Part shown: piece by piece, positions 37,238 to 64,000 of the stretch | How the letters are laid out: every line of letters begins with the position of its first letter | Numbering within the stretch: position 1 is the first letter of the stretch | Source of the DNA: Lampris incognitus | Taxonomy: Eukaryota; Chordata; Actinopteri; Lampriformes; Lampridae | Length of the DNA stretch: 64,000 bases | Direction of reading: 5' to 3' | Assembly (NCBI RefSeq): GCF_029633865.1 | Contig: NC_079213.1 | Coordinates: 90,357,518 to 90,421,517 of the forward strand | Position numbers and translations under genes: made by a program | The notes under the pieces: model-generated | What the model saw: only the letters and a program-made list of their open reading frames with translations | Databases searched by the model: none | Told to the model about the DNA's origin: nothing

Positions 37238-40200
37238 CATACATACACACACACACATATTTATATATATATCCATCCATTATCCAAACCACATATATAA
37301 AACTTCATTAAATAAAACCTCAATGGTAGGGAAAGTGCTCAACAAACAAGGAGCAAAATAATCCAGTGATTCAATTTTTTTTTAATTAGACAGTACAGGC
37401 CTGTTTCATGCTACATGCAATCATCAGCTAGTTGGTATTATTGGTTGGTATTGGTTGGAACTGTGATGGACTGGCTGCCTGTCCAGGGTGTCTCCCCGCC
37501 TGCCGCCCAATTACTACTGGGATAGGTAGGCTCCAGCATTGCCGCGACCCTGAGAGCAGGATAAGCGGTTTGGATAATGGATGGATGGATGGTTGGTACT
37601 CAGTATAAGATAGTTGTCCCATTAAACTAAAGGATATTATCCAAAAAAGCCCTGCATGCAAAGTGAAATGCAGGTTCCAAAACCACATACAATGCCAACT
37701 TATTTTTTTTTAATTGATCTTTTTTTTTTTTTGAACCATTCCTAAACTTTGAAAGGCGAGAAAATATTTGCATAATGACCGAAACTGGCACAGTTGTGTC
37801 ACAATCGAAACCAGGGATCAGTTTCAAATTGTTATGACCATCAATTAGAGTTAAAATGGCCACATGTGCTATTCACAGAGGATTGGGGAATAGCTGCAAT
37901 CACAGAAGCTTACATCTGTGATTGTAAGATGCTGTGATTGTGAGCTATGACACAGCATTGTAAAATGCTGTGATTGCAACTATTCCCCAATTCCTCTGTG
38001 AATAGTATACATTACCCCTCTTTGTTCCCTCTTCAAACTGATGGCCTCTTTGACTCCCCGTTCAAAACAGTGTTCCTCCCTCTCAAGGATGTGCACATCC
38101 TTATCCTGTCATTATGCAACTGTGCCGTTTATAAGGTTGCGGATACCTGCAGTCAGCTGAGACTGAAGAAGTCACTTAGATGAGTGATGAAACATTTCTC
38201 CCACTAAACATTGTGTCCAGATGAACTGATGAAACGTTCTGGGATTTCCTTATGTGGCTTACTGAGCATGCATCAAGACTTTCCTGATCTACATAGGCCC
38301 TGACAGTCAGTCTTTATCCAAAAGTGGAAAATCTGGTTTGTTAATGATGAATTATCAAATTGGACTTCCACTGATTCCCTTACCTCGTCAACCACAATGA
38401 CTTTCACTTTGTCCAGCTGCAGTGCTTTCTGCTTCAAGATCTCCAGAAGCCGTCCTGGAGTGGCTATGATAATCTAGAGGATGAAGATCAAACTTGATAA
38501 TACAGCAAGTTGAACATTAAAAACATGTTGTTAAACAATGTAAATCGGTGTTTGTACTTTGATGCTGCGTTTGAGACGGTGGAGCTGGGGGGGTAGCGGC
38601 ATGCCCCCCACCAGCAGGGCTGTTCTCATGTTGGGCAAGCCCATCACCAGCTCCTTGGCCTGCCTCTCAATCTGAATAGCCAGCTCCCTGGTAGGCGTGA
38701 GGATGACAGCTGCAGGGCTACTCGTACCATCAGCTGGTTTCTGGGAGAAAAGCGATAAACGAAGACAGTGTTGAGCTAACTGCTGAGATTGAGGCTGTCG
38801 TCCTCCGCAGCAGTTTGAGAACTGATTGAGAAATAAAAAAACAGTGTCACCTTGGCACTCTAGCTTAAAAAATAAAGCCACTTTTTTGAAATGTAGGTGC
38901 ATTTTTCTACTCAAATCTAACATTTCAAGAACAAGTAAAGGAGCTCTCATTGTTTTTTGAAGTTATTATAAAATCAAATTGTTTGAATTGTTTACTGATT
39001 TGCAAAGAAACCATGAATGGTTTTATTTTGTGATGTTAATATTACTGCAACTTTCTGTATTCCTGTATTGATAAAATGCAGCTCTCTTGTCTACAACTAG
39101 AGCAAAATACAGCTGCCAGGGTTCTGATATATGTCAGATGCCGAGATCATATCACACTATTCCTTACATCCCTCCACTGGCTACCAATCCAGTTTAGAGT
39201 GGATTTTTCAGATTTTCATGATCACCTTTGGATCACAGTGTGTTTTGGCCCCTGGCTACGTTTCTGATCTTTTTTTTGTTGTCTTTTCTCCCCAATTGTA
39301 TCTGGCCAATTACACCACTCTTCCGAACTGTCCCGGTCGCTGCTCCACCTCCTCTGCTGATCCGGGGAGGGCTGCAGATTACCACATGCCTCCTCCGATA
39401 CATGTGGAGTCGTCAGCCGCTTCTTTTCACCTGACAGTGAGGAGTTTTGCCAAGGGGATGTAGCGCATGAGAGATCACGCTATTCCCCCCCCTCTCCCCC
39501 TCCCCCCCGAACAGACGCCCCGACCAACCAGAGGTGCTAGTGCAGCAACCAGGACACACACCCACATCTGGCTTCCCACCTGCAGACACAGCCAATTGTG
39601 TCTGTAGGGACGCCTGACCAAGCCAGTGGTAACACGGGGATTCGAACCAGCGATCCCCATTGGTAGGCAACGGAATAGACTACCATGCTACCCGGACACC
39701 CCATTCCTGGTCTTCTATCCCTTCATAATCCAAATTGAAGTATTAATCTTCAGGCAGAGCCGTTCTGACCAATCAGAGTTTTAGGTGAAAGGCAAAGGGC
39801 AAGTGAGCTGCTGCTGACAATGCCCTCAGATCACGGACCTGAACTTGAGGAAATCAGATTTGGGAACTTATTACCAGCTGGCAATGTTGACACAATGACA
39901 CAATCGCCAGATCGAATCCCCTTGTTACCTCTGGCTTGGTCTGGCGTCCCTACAGACACAACTGGCCGAGTCTGCGGGTGGGAAGCTGGATATGGGGGTA
40001 TATGTGCTGGTCGCTGCACTGGCACCTCCCCTGGTTGGTCGGGGCGCCTGTTCAGGGGGGAGGGGAACTGGGGGGAATAGTGTGATCCGCCCACGTGCTA
40101 CATCCCCCTGGCGAAACTCCTCACCATCAGGTGAAAAAGAAGCGGCTGGTGACTCCACATGTATCGGAGGAGACATGTGGTAGTCTGCAGCCCTCCCTGG

Positions 40201-42017
40201 ATCAGCAGAGGGGGTGGAGCAGCGACCGGGACTGCTCAGAGAGCAAGCAGGATGACTGGCCAGGTACAACTGGGGAGAAAAAGGGGGGGGGGTGGAGTGG
40301 AGCAAGATGGACAAAAAAAAAAATGGGTCAAGAACTGGAATGTTCTAACAAACTTTACTTTCTCCAGATATAGTCTGGGATACCACAACAGAATGTGCAG
40401 TGCAGCAAAATATACTTGGTGAAAATCTTAAGTGTTTACCCCATCTCCATTCACTTATGAAAAGAAAATGTTGCTTGTCTTTTATTAATAGTTTCCACTT
40501 CAATTCCTGGTTACTGGGTGAGTGCATGTTGTTGTTTCCATTCAGCAACACCATGCCAGACTGATCATTGGATCCTCATGGCCAAAGACTATCTCAATTA
40601 CAAGACTAAGCGTCTTTGTCTCAAATTGGTACGAAGACACGAGAACACACTCAGCATACGTCCATGTGATGTTAATCACATACCTAGTGTCTGTTGTCAT
40701 GCAAGCCATTTGCCCATCCTGATCAACAACCTTCTAAGGCAGAATTAGGGAACTGGTAACCTAAATTGGCCCATGACTCAAAGGTTATCAGTTTTAATCC
40801 CGGGACCAGTTGGGGGGTTATGGAGTGGGGAAAGTGAACGAGAAACCCTCTTTCCTCCCTCCACAGCAACTATCAAGGTGCAGGAGAGATTTTAAGTTGC
40901 CACTAACAGAAGTCTAGCGTAAAGATTAAATGTGAAGTTTACCTATGACATCACCCCATACCTCCAGTGCGCTTAAAATTTAGAGGTTCTAAGTTTTCAC
41001 TAATAGAAATCTAGTGTGGCACTGGGTATCTCCCTGGTGTAAAATTTTGCAACTGTATGAATATGAAAAACAGGTGCACACATTCACAGCAAAATTGTCC
41101 TGGATTAGATATAAAGATTAAATGTGAAGTTTACCAATGACACCACTGCATACCTCCAGTGCTCTTAAAATCACGGGTAACAGGAAGGCCACACTCTTCC
41201 CTGAACCAGTGTCAGCGCTAGCGATCACATCCCTCCCGGTCAGACCCACAGGTACCATCTGCATCTGGATGGGCGTGGGCGCCTCGTAACCGGCCTTCTT
41301 CAGGTTGGCACTCAGGGTGGCAGGGAAACCACAGTGCTCAAACTCAATGATGGGTCTGCTCACATCTCTCCCCTGGGCATCGATGCCAAGCTCCTGCTTA
41401 ACTCGCTGCAATTGGTCCTCGGTGAGACTCAATATGAACGGGTCTTCCTTATAGGAATAGTCTTTTTCAAGCTGGCAGACACTACCAGTGTCAGCTACAG
41501 GCAGTGGGGTTTGTGGGTTCTTCTCAGTTACAGGTTTCTGTTCAAGGTTAAATGCACTCACCCTGGTGCTCAAACCCATTCGCACTAAGTGGCTGGCCTT
41601 GCATTCGAGACTGCAAACGTCATTGTCAGTGCTGTCGCAGATGTACTCTCCATAGCGGCCGCACATGACGCAGACAGGCTCCCCTGGTTCAGGCCACCTC
41701 TGACTCTTCTTGAATGATTTGACAGGTTCATCTTCCTCCTCCTTATCATCACCTGAAATGGGCTCTAGCTGCTCTTCGCGCGGGGGACTGTCTTCCAGCG
41801 ACGCAGAGCCTGCTCTTTCTGGCATCGTTATTTCCTGTGTGTTCGTGTCTTCGTGTGTTTTTCCCCCATCCGGCGGAGTTACAGCTGAGTTGTCAGCGGC
41901 AGTCTCAGCAGTGGGTCCGGAACTCCTCTCCTCTTGACTCACCTTGCTCCTCTTCGTAACAGGCAGACCCGCTACCTCGGCGGGTCTCTTTACTTTTAGG
42001 GCCCTTGGCATAAACAT
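30178..42017 (-). CDS. ddx59: DDX59, zinc-finger HIT DEAD-box RNA helicase (complete, 7 exons, 643 aa)
   Basis: DDX59 is an ATP-dependent RNA helicase; human mutations cause an orofaciodigital syndrome with Hedgehog signalling defects. Exons on the minus strand are 42017-41154, 38740-38558, 38473-38384, 35337-35086, 32395-32243, 31599-31471 and 30438-30178 (stop TAA at 30180-30178). All introns are phase 0 with GT-AG borders. Domains: a zf-HIT module with Cys116, 119, 127, 135 and 139 ([12 protein letters not shown]); Q motif ending near residue 251; motif I ADTGSGKS (268-275); Ia PTREL (304-308); DEAD at 378-381, split between exons 3 and 4; SAT (409-411); motif [11 protein letters not shown] (526-535); motif VI HQVGRAGR (556-563). 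Length is close to human (619 aa). Exon 7 begins with a GTG Val codon right after the splice, not a start. Confidence 0.97.
30474..31049. mobile_element. Non-autonomous DNA transposon in DDX59 intron 6
   Basis: Starts CAGTGTTGGAAAGGTTAC and ends TACTCCCCAACACTG, imperfect inverted termini. The interior is AT-rich with repeated TAATATATTAC-like words and no reading frame. Confidence 0.65.
32098..32181 (+). repeat. Two tandem copies of a 41-43 bp unit
   Basis: CCTTGTACTAGTACTTAAGG followed by AG(T/C)AATGCCCTTAGTTATCCAAC occurs twice back to back, about 60 bp from DDX59 exon 5. Confidence 0.8.
33040..34700. other. DDX59 intron 4 sequence with an unexplained 168-codon open frame
   Basis: A plus-strand frame (33198-33704) is open for 168 codons with several Cys and His residues. 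I recognise no family, see no splice or start support, and it is antisense to DDX59. The remainder of this interval to 34700 shows nothing I can name. Confidence 0.3.
35434..35842 (-). mobile_element. tRNA-derived SINE, family B, with internal (CA)n, full-length copy
   Basis: Minus strand head near 35842: A box TGGCGCAGTGG and B box GGTTCGAGTCC. A (CA)n/(TG)n tract sits at 35576-35612 in the middle of the element, and the tail ends in (ATGG)n-like sequence. Confidence 0.87.
36026..37204 (+). mobile_element. Tc1/mariner DD36E (Incomer-type) transposon, nearly full length
   Basis: Inverted terminal repeats of about 30 bp (CACTCACCGGCCACTTTATT at left, its complement ending AAGTGGCCAGTGAGTG at right) bound a 1.18-kb element. 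It lies inside an (AT)n tract, consistent with the TA target preference. It carries one transposase reading frame. Confidence 0.93.
36173..37171 (+). pseudogene. DD36E Tc1/mariner transposase with late premature stop
   Basis: The frame is open from 36173 to a TGA at 37121-37123 (316 aa). The same frame then continues [15 protein letters not shown] to a TAG at 37169-37171. A CGA to TGA change would explain the early stop, removing 16 residues. The N-terminus has paired helix-turn-helix sequence (residues about 8-45). Catalytic residues are Asp155 (WSDESRF), Asp232 (QQDNAPCH) and Glu269 ([10 protein letters not shown]); 36 residues separate the last two, hence DD36E. Around residues 192-203 the usual WG-x-FSWHTLG-type segment looks shortened ([15 protein letters not shown]), an apparent in-frame deletion of a dozen or so residues. 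The copy is therefore probably inactive though young. Confidence 0.85.
37452..37595 (+). mobile_element. Family B SINE tail fragment
   Basis: Only the 3' third is present: TGATGGACTGGCTGCCTGTCC to (ATGG)n. Confidence 0.8.
37869..38005. repeat. 137-bp near-perfect inverted repeat (foldback/MITE)
   Basis: The left arm (CTATTCACAGAGGATTGGGG onward to CAATCACAG) is the reverse complement of the right arm (CTGTGATTGCAACTATTCCC to CTGTGAATAG) over about 40 bp. The loop holds further CTGTGATTG copies. It lies in DDX59 intron 3. Confidence 0.8.
39070..39215 (+). mobile_element. LINE reverse transcriptase C-terminal scrap
   Basis: Plus-strand translation gives [20 protein letters not shown] and [13 protein letters not shown], a hallmark of the C-terminal end of L2/CR1-like LINE polymerases. 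It is cut off at the right by the SINE at 39268-39704. Confidence 0.65.
39268..39704 (-). mobile_element. SINE family A, full-length copy
   Basis: Minus strand, head near 39704 (B box in the GGTTCGAATCC form near 39645), tail near 39268. It truncates a LINE scrap and faces the inverted copy at 39893. Confidence 0.85.
39893..40320 (+). mobile_element. SINE family A, head-truncated copy
   Basis: Begins within the B box region (AGATCGAATCCCC) and runs to the G-rich and A-rich tail. Inverted relative to the copy 190 bp to its left. Confidence 0.85.
40923..41171 (-). repeat. Duplicated segment including the 3' edge of DDX59 exon 1
   Basis: The stretch at about 40923-40982 matches 41112-41171, including the last bases of exon 1 and its GTATG donor. 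The downstream copy keeps a donor-like GGAG|GTATG but not the coding frame. Confidence 0.7.
41154..42017 (-). CDS. ddx59: DDX59 exon 1: acidic N-terminus, zf-HIT and helicase motif I
   Basis: This 864-nt exon encodes residues 1-288. The first 95 residues are low-complexity and acidic near the end. The HIT-type zinc finger and the Q motif/Walker A follow, as in human. The walker loop reads GSGKS where human has GSGKT, a conservative change within the family. The donor at 41153 is GTATG. Confidence 0.95.
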
Positions 42018-42284
42018 GCTTACAATAGAAGAGCCGTTTCTTGAAAATTGTTAACTAATATAGCGCGAACACGGCGCTGCACAACTATTATGTCGTATTC
42101 GGAAAGAAAAGCAATCTTGGCAGTCTCGGGATTTACCTTGACAAAAGCTCTAGCGTATTTGCATTGTGTCAAGCCAACAGCAAACGTGTTAAAATTATTT
42201 CATGAGGTGCAGCTTGCTGTGAATGATTATCCGTAAACAATTTGATGTTAAAATACCGTTGTATCTTTTCCTGGGCGCTAACTG

Positions 42285-42380
42285 TTGACTTCCAGTACGT
42301 CCATTGCCTCAACTTGCTCGAATTGGTCGCCTGCGCGTGGTGATGATGTAGTTTTACGTTGCATGTTGGGTATTGCAGTT
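42285..42380 (-). promoter_or_regulatory. Probable DDX59 promoter elements (ZNF143-like site, CCAAT box)
   Basis: About 345-360 bp upstream of the DDX59 start codon, the minus-strand sequence at 42379-42361 (ACTGCAATACCCAACATGC) resembles the ZNF143/SBS consensus (actacaattcccagcatgc). An inverted CCAAT (ATTGG near 42324) and GC-rich sequence are adjacent. The interval between DDX59 and CAMSAP2 is only about 1.26 kb and the genes diverge, so it probably contains both promoters. Inferred from motif resemblance. Confidence 0.4.
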
Positions 42381-43280
42381 CTCGAAGTATTCCGCGTCTG
42401 CTGGAAACTGTGCCGGTGTATTCATTGTCTTTTTGGATTCAAACCCATCTCTTTTACTAAAGGATAATATCGGCTGATTTAGTCTCACATGAAAGCAACA
42501 GAAAATGAGGCAAATTTCCCGACACTGGCCAAAGAATAGCAGTTTCTATTGTGGGCGAGGTATCACAATGGTTTGCTAGCCATGTGGATCCCCACATGTT
42601 GAGTTATAGCGTGTATCTAAATGTGTCACCATTACTAATATACACAGTTAGTCTCCATTCAGCAAGATCTAACTAATAAAAATATGTGTACGTAAAATAA
42701 TATGATGTGTGGCCCAGCTCTTTTATTACTAATGAAATCCACGCTGTCCCCTTTTCATACGTGCTGCAGAAATTGCCTTGGGTTGCCTGCACATGCGCAC
42801 AATCACAGTTCTTTGAGAGGAACGGTGCGGCAGGAAAACCGCAACAAGGCAGGACAGAAATTGAATAGAAGAGGGAACACAAAAACACAGGCTAGATATA
42901 GTGAACTATGTAAAGATGGCTGGGAGAAGCCCCTTTGCGTCCAGGGAGTCGAAAGACTGGAAATATTTCTAGTCTCGAGCCAAATGAAGAAAATTTGACA
43001 GCTATTCCGAAGCAGCCCGTACAACTGGTAGCAGACAGAATGGATGGAAAATACCAAGAGCAGCGAATCATTTGTGGCAACGTAAAAAGAAACGGGGAAA
43101 TGATTGCATTCACTCGTTAGCAAAATATTTCAAACTGAATGAACTTCTGCTAGAAATCAGAAAGCCTCACACTTCAACGAGTCAGTTTGTTTTGTCTCCC
43201 CGTGAAAATCCATTTGTGGGGTATGCCATCGTTGTTTTTCTCTTCGTAGGGTTGTGTACGATAATTCACTTGACTGAAAT

Positions 43281-60097
<16,817 letters not shown>

Positions 60098-60615
60098 GTG
60101 GGTGTCTCTCCTCCGCCTTTGTTCGATGTCACTCTTTCTTATTTTCTGTTATCATCTGCTCTTCTTCTCTTCCATCTCACCCTCCCACTCCTCTTTCATC
60201 CTCTCCCTGTGCTTTCAAGTGTGTTCCCTTTTTATCCACTCACCTCTGCCCTCCCTGCACGCCTCTCTGCTCCTCTCCTCTCATTTCCTCTCCTCCGCCA
60301 TCCTTTTCACCTCCTCTCTTCCATCTTTCCACCTTCCTCCAACCGAGCCCCTCCGCTATTCTCCTCTGCCCACTCTCACTCTCTCTCTTGCTCTCTCTCT
60401 CACTCTCTCTCTCTCTCGGCCCTGTGCTCTTTCCTCTCCCCCTTCTGTGCTGCTTTTTTTTACCACCCGTCTCTCCTCTCTCCTCTCCTTGCTTTGTCCT
60501 CATCACTCCTTTCTTCTTCTGTTTGTTCCTTTGTTCTTCTCTCTCCTCTTTTTTATCCACTCCTCTTCTCTTCTCTTCTCTTCTCTTCTCTTCTCTCCTC
60601 TCCGGCCCTCTCAGC
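60098..60615 (+). repeat. Pyrimidine-rich tract after CAMSAP2 exon 4
   Basis: About 500 bp dominated by C and T (CTCTCT, CCTCT and a TCTTC pentamer run near 60563-60597). Long open frames across it are a composition artefact. Confidence 0.9.
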
Positions 60616-61040
60616 ACATGTTCTGTCACTAATGTGATGGACCGTTATAATGGAGTTGAATAAAATCCCTGGCTCCATTTAATTGACTCAAGAGCCATAT
60701 GGACATATGATGTTCAGATATTTGACAGTGACATGCAAGTCCCGGACATCTGTGTCGCTCAAAAGATCTGAGGACAATTTTCTTGACTGACACTAAGCTT
60801 TGGTCCAGACATTAAATATCACATACTTTTGAGTAGATTTGCTGCGTGAACATATTTCAGCATTAAATAAGCATTTAGTGCTTGAACATTGAATATATAA
60901 AGAAAATCAAGTCAATTCAGTTGTCTCCCTTTAATTCTCTAAGTATGAATGGAGAGTCAGCATCGTTGTCTTCTGCATAAATTAAGATTTAAAGATTAAA
61001 TCCATCTTTTTTTTTTTTACATTAAAAATGCCCCATTTGG

Positions 61041-61482
61041 CGTCCAGGTGGTATAGCGGTCTATTCCATTGCCTACCAATACAGGGATGGCTGGTTCGAA
61101 TCCCCGTGTTACCCCCGGCTTGGTCTGGCGTCCCTGCAGACACAATTGGCCGTGTCCGCGGGTGGGAAGCCAGATGTGGGTATGTGTCCTGGTCACTGCA
61201 ATAGCACCTCCTCTGGTGGGTCGGGGTGCCTGTTCGAGGGGGAGGGGGAACTGGGGGGAGTAGCGTGATCCTCCCACGCCCTACGTCCCCCTTGTGAAAC
61301 TCCTCACTGTCAGGTGAAAAGAAGCAGCTGGCAACTCCACATGTATCAGAGGAGGCATGTGGTAGTCTGCAGCCCTCCCCGGCTCAGCAGAAGGGGTGGA
61401 GCAGCGACCGGGACGGCTTGGAAGACTGAGGTAATTGGCCACATACAACTGAGGAGAAAAAGGGGGAAAGTTTTTTTTTTCA
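61041..61482 (+). mobile_element. SINE family A, full-length copy
   Basis: Best-preserved head: A box TGGTATAGCGG and B box GGTTCGAATCC, then body and tail. It lies about 60 bp left of the DD34E transposon. Confidence 0.9.
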
Positions 61483-61541
61483 AATGCCACATTTGATGCA
61501 TTTCCCTGCTGGCATTTCTGTAGCAAAAGCCACTCAATGTA

Positions 61542-63097
61542 CACTGCTCAAAAAAATAAAGGGACCACCTAAAAACACAATATAGACCTCGATGAATGAA
61601 ATATTTCAGCTGAAAATCTTTATTTATTAGACAGAGGAATGTGTTTAGAGCAAAATAACCTAAGCATGATCAATGGAAATCAAAATCATTAGCCCATTAA
61701 GGTCTGGATTCAGAATCATACTCAAAATCAAAGTGGAAAATGAGAACATAGGCTGATCCAACTTCTGTGGAAATTCTTCAAGACGATTCAAAATGAGGCT
61801 CAGTAGTGTGTGTGGCCTCCACGTGCCTGTATGCACTCCCTACAACGTCTGGGCATGCTCCTGATGAGACGACGGATGGTCTCCTGAGGGATCTCCTCCC
61901 AGACCTGGACAGTCTGTGGTGCGACATCGCGTTGGCGGATGGTACGAGACATGATGTCCCAGAGGTGCTCGATTGGATTCAGGTCTGGGGAACGTGCAGG
62001 CCAGTCCATAGCATCAATGCCCTCGACATACAGGAACTGCTGACACACTCTGGCCACATGAGGACGAGCATTGTCATGCATGAGCAGGAACCCAGGGCCC
62101 ACTGCACCAGCATATGGTCTGACAATGGGTCTGAGGATCTCATCCCGGTACCTAATGGCAGTCATGGTACCTCTGGCTAGCACGTAGAGGTCTGTGCGGC
62201 CCTCCAAGGATATGCCTCCCCAGACCATCACTGACCTACCGCCAAACCGGTCATGCTGGAGGATGTTGCAGGCAGCAGAACGTTCTCCACAGCGTCTCCA
62301 GACTCTCTCACGTCTGTCACATGTGTTCAGTGTGAACCTGCTCTCATCTGTGAAGAGCACAGGGCGCCAATGGCGAATCTGCCAACCAAGATGTTCTCTG
62401 GCAAAGGTCAATCGGGCTGCACGGTGTTGGGCTGTGAGCACAGGCCCCAATTGTGGACGTCAGGCCCTCATACCATCCTCATGCATTCTGTTTCTCACTG
62501 TTTGAGCAGAAACCTGCACATTAGTGGCCTGTTGAAGGTCGTTTTGTAGGGGTCCGGCAGTGCTCCTCCTGTTCCTCCTTGCACAAAGGACCAGATAGCG
62601 GTCCTGCTGCGGGGTTGTTGTCCTCCTGCGGCCCCCTCCACGTCTCCTGGTGTACTGGCCTGTCTCCTGGTACCTCCTCCATGCTCTGGACACTGTGCTG
62701 GGAGACACATCAAATCTTCTTGCCACAGCACGCATTGATGTGCCATCCTGGATGAGCTGCACTACCTGAGCAACTTCTGTAGGTTGCAGATACCGCCTCA
62801 TGCCACCTCTACTGGTGAGGGCACTAGCAAAATTAAAAACTAACCAAAGATCGGCCAGAAAAGATGGGGACAGGCAAATGGTCTGTGGCCACCACCTGCA
62901 AATCCATTCCTGTTATAGGGGTTGTCTTGCAAATTGTCTAATTTCCACCTGGTGGAAATTAGACAATTTACCAACAGGTGAAATTGATTCACAAATCAGT
63001 GTTGCTTCCTAACTGGACAGGTTGATATCTCAAAAGTGTGATTGACTTGGAGCTACATTGCATTGCTTATGTGTTCCCTTTATTTTTTTGAGCAGTG
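61542..63097 (-). mobile_element. Tc1-like DD34E transposon with near-intact ends
   Basis: Terminal repeats read CACTGCTCAAAAAAATAAAG at the left (61542 onward) and its complement ending TTTTTTTGAGCAGTG at the right. TA dinucleotides flank both sides (61540-61541 and 63098-63099). Length is about 1.56 kb with a transposase on the minus strand. Confidence 0.93.
61800..62801 (-). pseudogene. DD34E Tc1 transposase interrupted by a single in-frame TGA
   Basis: The minus-strand frame runs 62801 to 61800 (334 codons including the end stop) with one internal TGA at codon 114 (62462-62460), between GMRA and RPQLGPVL. Everything before and after is in the same frame. The N-terminal half shows a helix-turn-helix ([20 protein letters not shown]) and a GRRR-like hook. 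The catalytic half has FTDESRF, MHDNARPH and [10 protein letters not shown] with 34 residues between the second Asp and the Glu. The stop is most simply a CGA to TGA CpG transition. Complete length suits the family. Confidence 0.88.
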
Positions 63098-64000
63098 TAT
63101 TATTGACATCATGCAATTGCTCCTCTATATGGCATTTTCAATGGTTCCAGCAGGGTCCTCCATTCCTGCCAAGCATTCAAGTATAATTGTGAAGGAAATG
63201 CATCAAGTCAGCCACAAAAGGAGAAGAACAAGAATGAAAGGAATATGCTTTTAAACTTGCACAGGCCCTAAAAGTTACCCAGCAAATCGAAAAGTCGTCC
63301 AACATTTAAGTAGGTTAAATTAGATGTTTGATATAGGTTGATATGTTGCTTGGTATTTCCGTGTCAAATGACATTACTGATCACTCTTCTTTCTCCAAAA
63401 TATGCACGCTCGCTACCTCTGGATTATCTTCTCAGTGTGCTCCTACTGCTATAGTGCACAGCCAATTAAACCATGCCAGTGTTATACCAAATATTGTGAC
63501 CTGCACATGAACGCTTTCTGCGTGATCAGGGTCACGTTTGAACGAATGAACTTTTGTGACCACCAGATGTCGTCAAATCCACCACACGGGAGAAATTAAG
63601 AATAACCACTTTAAGTCATGTTTGTTTTTATCCAACATGCCATATGGGCCGCACTGATTTTACAAGTTCACACACACTGTTCACTTCACAACCGTGTTAA
63701 CAGCAGATAAGTCCTCTCCGGTCTAATTAGAGCTGTAGTCGTCCTATGTGGGGTTACCCATGTTCAGGGACCAAAGAGATTATCCTGCCTGGAGTCCTAA
63801 TCTACTGTACAAACTACCACGAACATCAGGCCTTCTTTCTCACACCGTATGAAGGGGCAGTAAGGCCCATGTCTGGATGTGTGTTGAACTGGCAAATGTG
63901 AAATAGTGTGTGTCTGGAGTTGTGTTTGAGTGGGTTGCACTGTGTTTGTGTTATTGGTTATGTTTACCCGTTTGCATGTGGATGTGCATATATATGTGCC

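Larger units (their letters stand above)
60616..64000 (+). other. Start of CAMSAP2 intron 4
   Basis: Holds the family A SINE at 61041 and the DD34E transposon. Otherwise no exon or RNA gene was recognised up to the window edge. Confidence 0.75.

Noticed and set aside
39820-40422. Several frames of 85-130 codons
   Set aside because: They fall in SINE family A copies, recur in every copy of that SINE, and are RNA-derived, non-coding sequence.
42702-43123. Open frames upstream of CAMSAP2 (to 106 codons)
   Set aside because: No family resemblance, short, on both strands; this is promoter and 5' UTR territory.
61041-61120. Possible tRNA gene from A and B box matches
   Set aside because: The same motif sits at the head of nine repeat copies and lacks a foldable acceptor stem; it is the tRNA-derived part of a SINE.
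61806-62549. Plus-strand frames of 98-124 codons
   Set aside because: Antisense shadows of the DD34E transposase.

Overview
This window is vertebrate nuclear DNA, almost certainly from a ray-finned (teleost) fish. The genes have many small exons with GT-AG introns. The spaces between exons are packed with fish-type mobile DNA: tRNA-derived SINEs, Tc1 elements, a DIRS-like element, RTE-like LINE pieces and long (CA)n/(GT)n tracts. It holds three protein-coding genes in the order KIF14 (minus) - DDX59 (minus) - CAMSAP2 (plus). From memory this is the order and orientation at human 1q32.1, so the block looks like conserved vertebrate microsynteny. The species cannot be named from the sequence alone.

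Region by region. 1753-27714, minus: KIF14, a mitotic kinesin. I resolved 25 coding exons, phase-consistent at every junction (about 1412 codons), from the start codon through the motor and FHA domains into the C-terminal region. The last roughly 230 residues were not found and probably lie left of the window. 28.9-30.0 kb: a degenerate LINE tail between genes. 30178-42017, minus: DDX59, complete in seven exons (643 aa), a zinc-finger HIT plus DEAD-box RNA helicase. 42.0-43.3 kb: a divergent promoter interval. 43281-60097, plus: the first four coding exons of CAMSAP2 (214 codons); the gene runs off the right end, and a 200-N assembly gap sits in its second intron.

Mobile DNA. The most informative element is a degraded DIRS-like (tyrosine-recombinase) retroelement at about 6.9-10.6 kb, in a KIF14 intron. 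It keeps inverted terminal repeats and the internal complementary region typical of DIRS elements, and ends only about 9 bp from a KIF14 splice donor. Two Tc1/mariner copies are almost whole: a DD36E (Incomer-type) copy at 36.0-37.2 kb with a late premature stop and an apparent internal deletion, and a DD34E copy at 61.5-63.1 kb with one internal stop. Two tRNA-derived SINE families recur at least eight times each. Several MITE-like or hAT-like palindromic elements are present, one of them split by a SINE with a clear 10-bp target duplication.

How the genes relate: KIF14 acts in cytokinesis, CAMSAP2 caps microtubule minus ends and DDX59 is an RNA helicase linked to ciliary and Hedgehog phenotypes. 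They are neighbours by ancestral linkage, with no sign here of a shared pathway. I found no novel multi-gene system. The unusual content is in the transposon structures, the promoter motifs and some duplicated or hairpin DNA.
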